Source of the DNA: an uncultured Alphaproteobacteria bacterium
GTDB taxonomy: Bacteria > Pseudomonadota > Alphaproteobacteria > Caulobacterales > Hyphomonadaceae
Assembly (NCBI GenBank): GCA_903831485.1
Contig: CAIKXW010000377.1
Span: 1-6,128, forward strand
Length of the DNA: 6,128 bases
Direction: 5' to 3'
In this document: in pieces, positions 5,406-6,128 of the stretch
Position numbering within the stretch: position 1 is the stretch's first letter
Layout of the letters: each line of letters starts with the position of its first letter
Translations under genes and position numbers: made by a program
Notes under the pieces: generated by a model
The model's database searches: none
What the model was told of the DNA's origin: nothing
Seen by the model: only the letters and a program-made list of their open reading frames with translations

Positions 5406-6128
5406 CTGCATCGATCACCTTCGATCGGAGTTGAAGCTGTCCGAGCGCCGGGTCTGCCGGGTGCTCGGACAGCATCGCTCGACGCAGCGCAAGCGCCCGC
5501 GGGGCCATGATGACGAAGAACGGCTAACCGCCGACATCATCGAGCTCGCCAGGCAGTACGGCCGCTACGGCTACCGGAAGATCGCCGCGCTGCTGCGATC
5601 GACGGCTGGCTGGGTCGTGAACGACAAGCGGGTCGAACGGATCTGGCGGCAGGAGGGGTTGAAGGTTCCTCAGAAGCAGCCAAAACGCGGCCGTTTATGG
5701 CTCAACGACGGATCGTGCATCCGCCTCCGCGCGGAGCGTCGCAACCATGTCTGGTCTTACGACTTCGTCGAAGACCGCACCCATGAGGGGAGGAAGTACC
5801 GGATGCTCAATGTCGTCGACGAGTTCACGCATGAATGCATCGCTATCCGCATCGAGCGAAAGCTGAAGTCGATCGATGTCATCGATGTGCTGTCCGACCT
5901 CTTCATCACGCGCGGTGTGCCCGAGCATGTTCGTTCAGATAACGGGCCCGAATTTATCGCCCAGGCGGTGCAGGACTGGATCGCTGGAGTGGGCGCCAAG
6001 ACAGCCTACATCGCACCCGGCAGTCCCTGGGAGAATGGCTTCGTGGAGTCCTTCAACGCGCGCCTGCGCGATGAACTTCTCAACGGCGAGATCTTCTATT
6101 CCCTCGCAGAGGCTCGCGTGATCATCGA
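5374..6128 (+). CDS. IS3-family transposase OrfB (DDE integrase domain), partial at right edge
   Basis: This frame (-1 relative to orfA) runs without a stop from 5164 to the window end, but family similarity starts after the frameshift site. It provides the catalytic part of the OrfAB transposase. The first residues, [14 protein letters not shown] then [19 protein letters not shown], are the OrfB N-terminal region. Next come [16 protein letters not shown] (HTH_21-like), [20 protein letters not shown], and the integrase core. The catalytic triad is visible: Asp codon 5761 (SYDFVED), Asp codon 5938 (RSDNGPEF) and Glu codon 6046 (ENGFVESFN), with exactly 35 residues between the last two (DD35E). 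The first ATG in frame is as late as 5803, inside the core, and no earlier GTG/TTG has a ribosome site, so synthesis by frameshifting from orfA is the best explanation. The remaining C-terminal residues are outside the window. Confidence 0.92.
5436..5473 (+). repeat. Strong inverted repeat (hairpin) early in orfB
   Basis: GCTGTCCGAGC (5436-5446) is the exact reverse complement of GCTCGGACAGC (5463-5473). The stem extends inward by a G-U, a C-G and a C-G pair, giving 14 bp and a 10-nt loop (5450-5459). It lies inside the coding sequence for [12 protein letters not shown] and begins 55 nt after the slippery heptamer. It may help the frameshift or expose a regulatory RNA structure, or it may result only from codon constraints. 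Confidence 0.55.

Larger units (their letters stand above)
5046..6128 (+). mobile_element. IS3-family insertion sequence, IS407 group (right end outside window)
   Basis: The element consists of a candidate left terminus at 5046 (TGATCCGCCCCC), orfA (5108-5386) and orfB in the -1 frame (about 5374 onward) with a DDE integrase domain. Elements of this group are about 1.2 kb, so the right end should lie within roughly 150 bp beyond the window. The left boundary is inferred from three things: the kinase similarity stops there, IS3 elements usually begin with TG, and a CCGCCCCC-type terminus fits the group. The IS407 group usually duplicates 4 bp, which would be GGCA at 5042-5045, but the second copy is not in view. 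Both open frames look intact in the visible part, so the element may be active. It is inserted in the kinase gene in the opposite orientation. Confidence 0.88.

Overview
The window is GC-rich bacterial DNA with strong third-position G/C in every convincing gene. The protein families (a cysteine synthase with the TAGNTG loop, an ExoY-like sugar transferase, an ExoP/Wzc-type kinase tail and an IS407-group IS3 element) suggest an alphaproteobacterium. A sphingomonad or hyphomonad/caulobacter relative is plausible, but the genus cannot be fixed from the sequence alone. No rRNA, tRNA or CRISPR array is visible.

Layout. On the + strand lie three sulfur amino acid genes: a cysteine synthase (10-1014), a 3-mercaptopyruvate sulfurtransferase (about 2663-3526) and a cystathionine beta-lyase-type enzyme (3530-4705). 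The last two are 3 nt apart and are almost certainly one operon. On the - strand, between and after them, lie exopolysaccharide genes: an undecaprenyl-phosphate sugar-1-phosphate transferase (1442-2134) and the C-terminal remnant of a bacterial tyrosine autokinase/chain-length regulator (4693-5045). A small single-TM protein gene (1011-1244) is also on the - strand. The two gene sets meet tail to tail with overlapping 3' ends at 1011-1014 and 4693-4705.

From about 5046 to the right edge is an IS3-family (IS407-group) insertion sequence: left terminus, orfA (5108-5386), and orfB in the -1 frame running off the window. It cuts the kinase gene, leaving about 117 C-terminal codons with Walker B and the tyrosine-rich tail but without Walker A, so the EPS locus is probably damaged. 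The orfA/orfB junction carries a textbook-looking -1 frameshift cassette: SD-like GGAGG, heptamer G_GGA_AAC, an early stop and a GC hairpin. A second, much stronger hairpin lies just downstream.

Two non-coding stretches have short ordered signals but no gene: 1245-1441 (four CGTCAG hexamers, a 17-bp dyad) and 2135-2662 (a perfect 14-bp palindrome, a hairpin flanked by repeats in swapped order). The most interesting items are the frameshift cassette with its downstream hairpin, the IS disruption of the kinase (where the junction may create a new start codon), and the interleaving of sulfur and EPS genes. I see no clear evidence for a wholly undescribed system.
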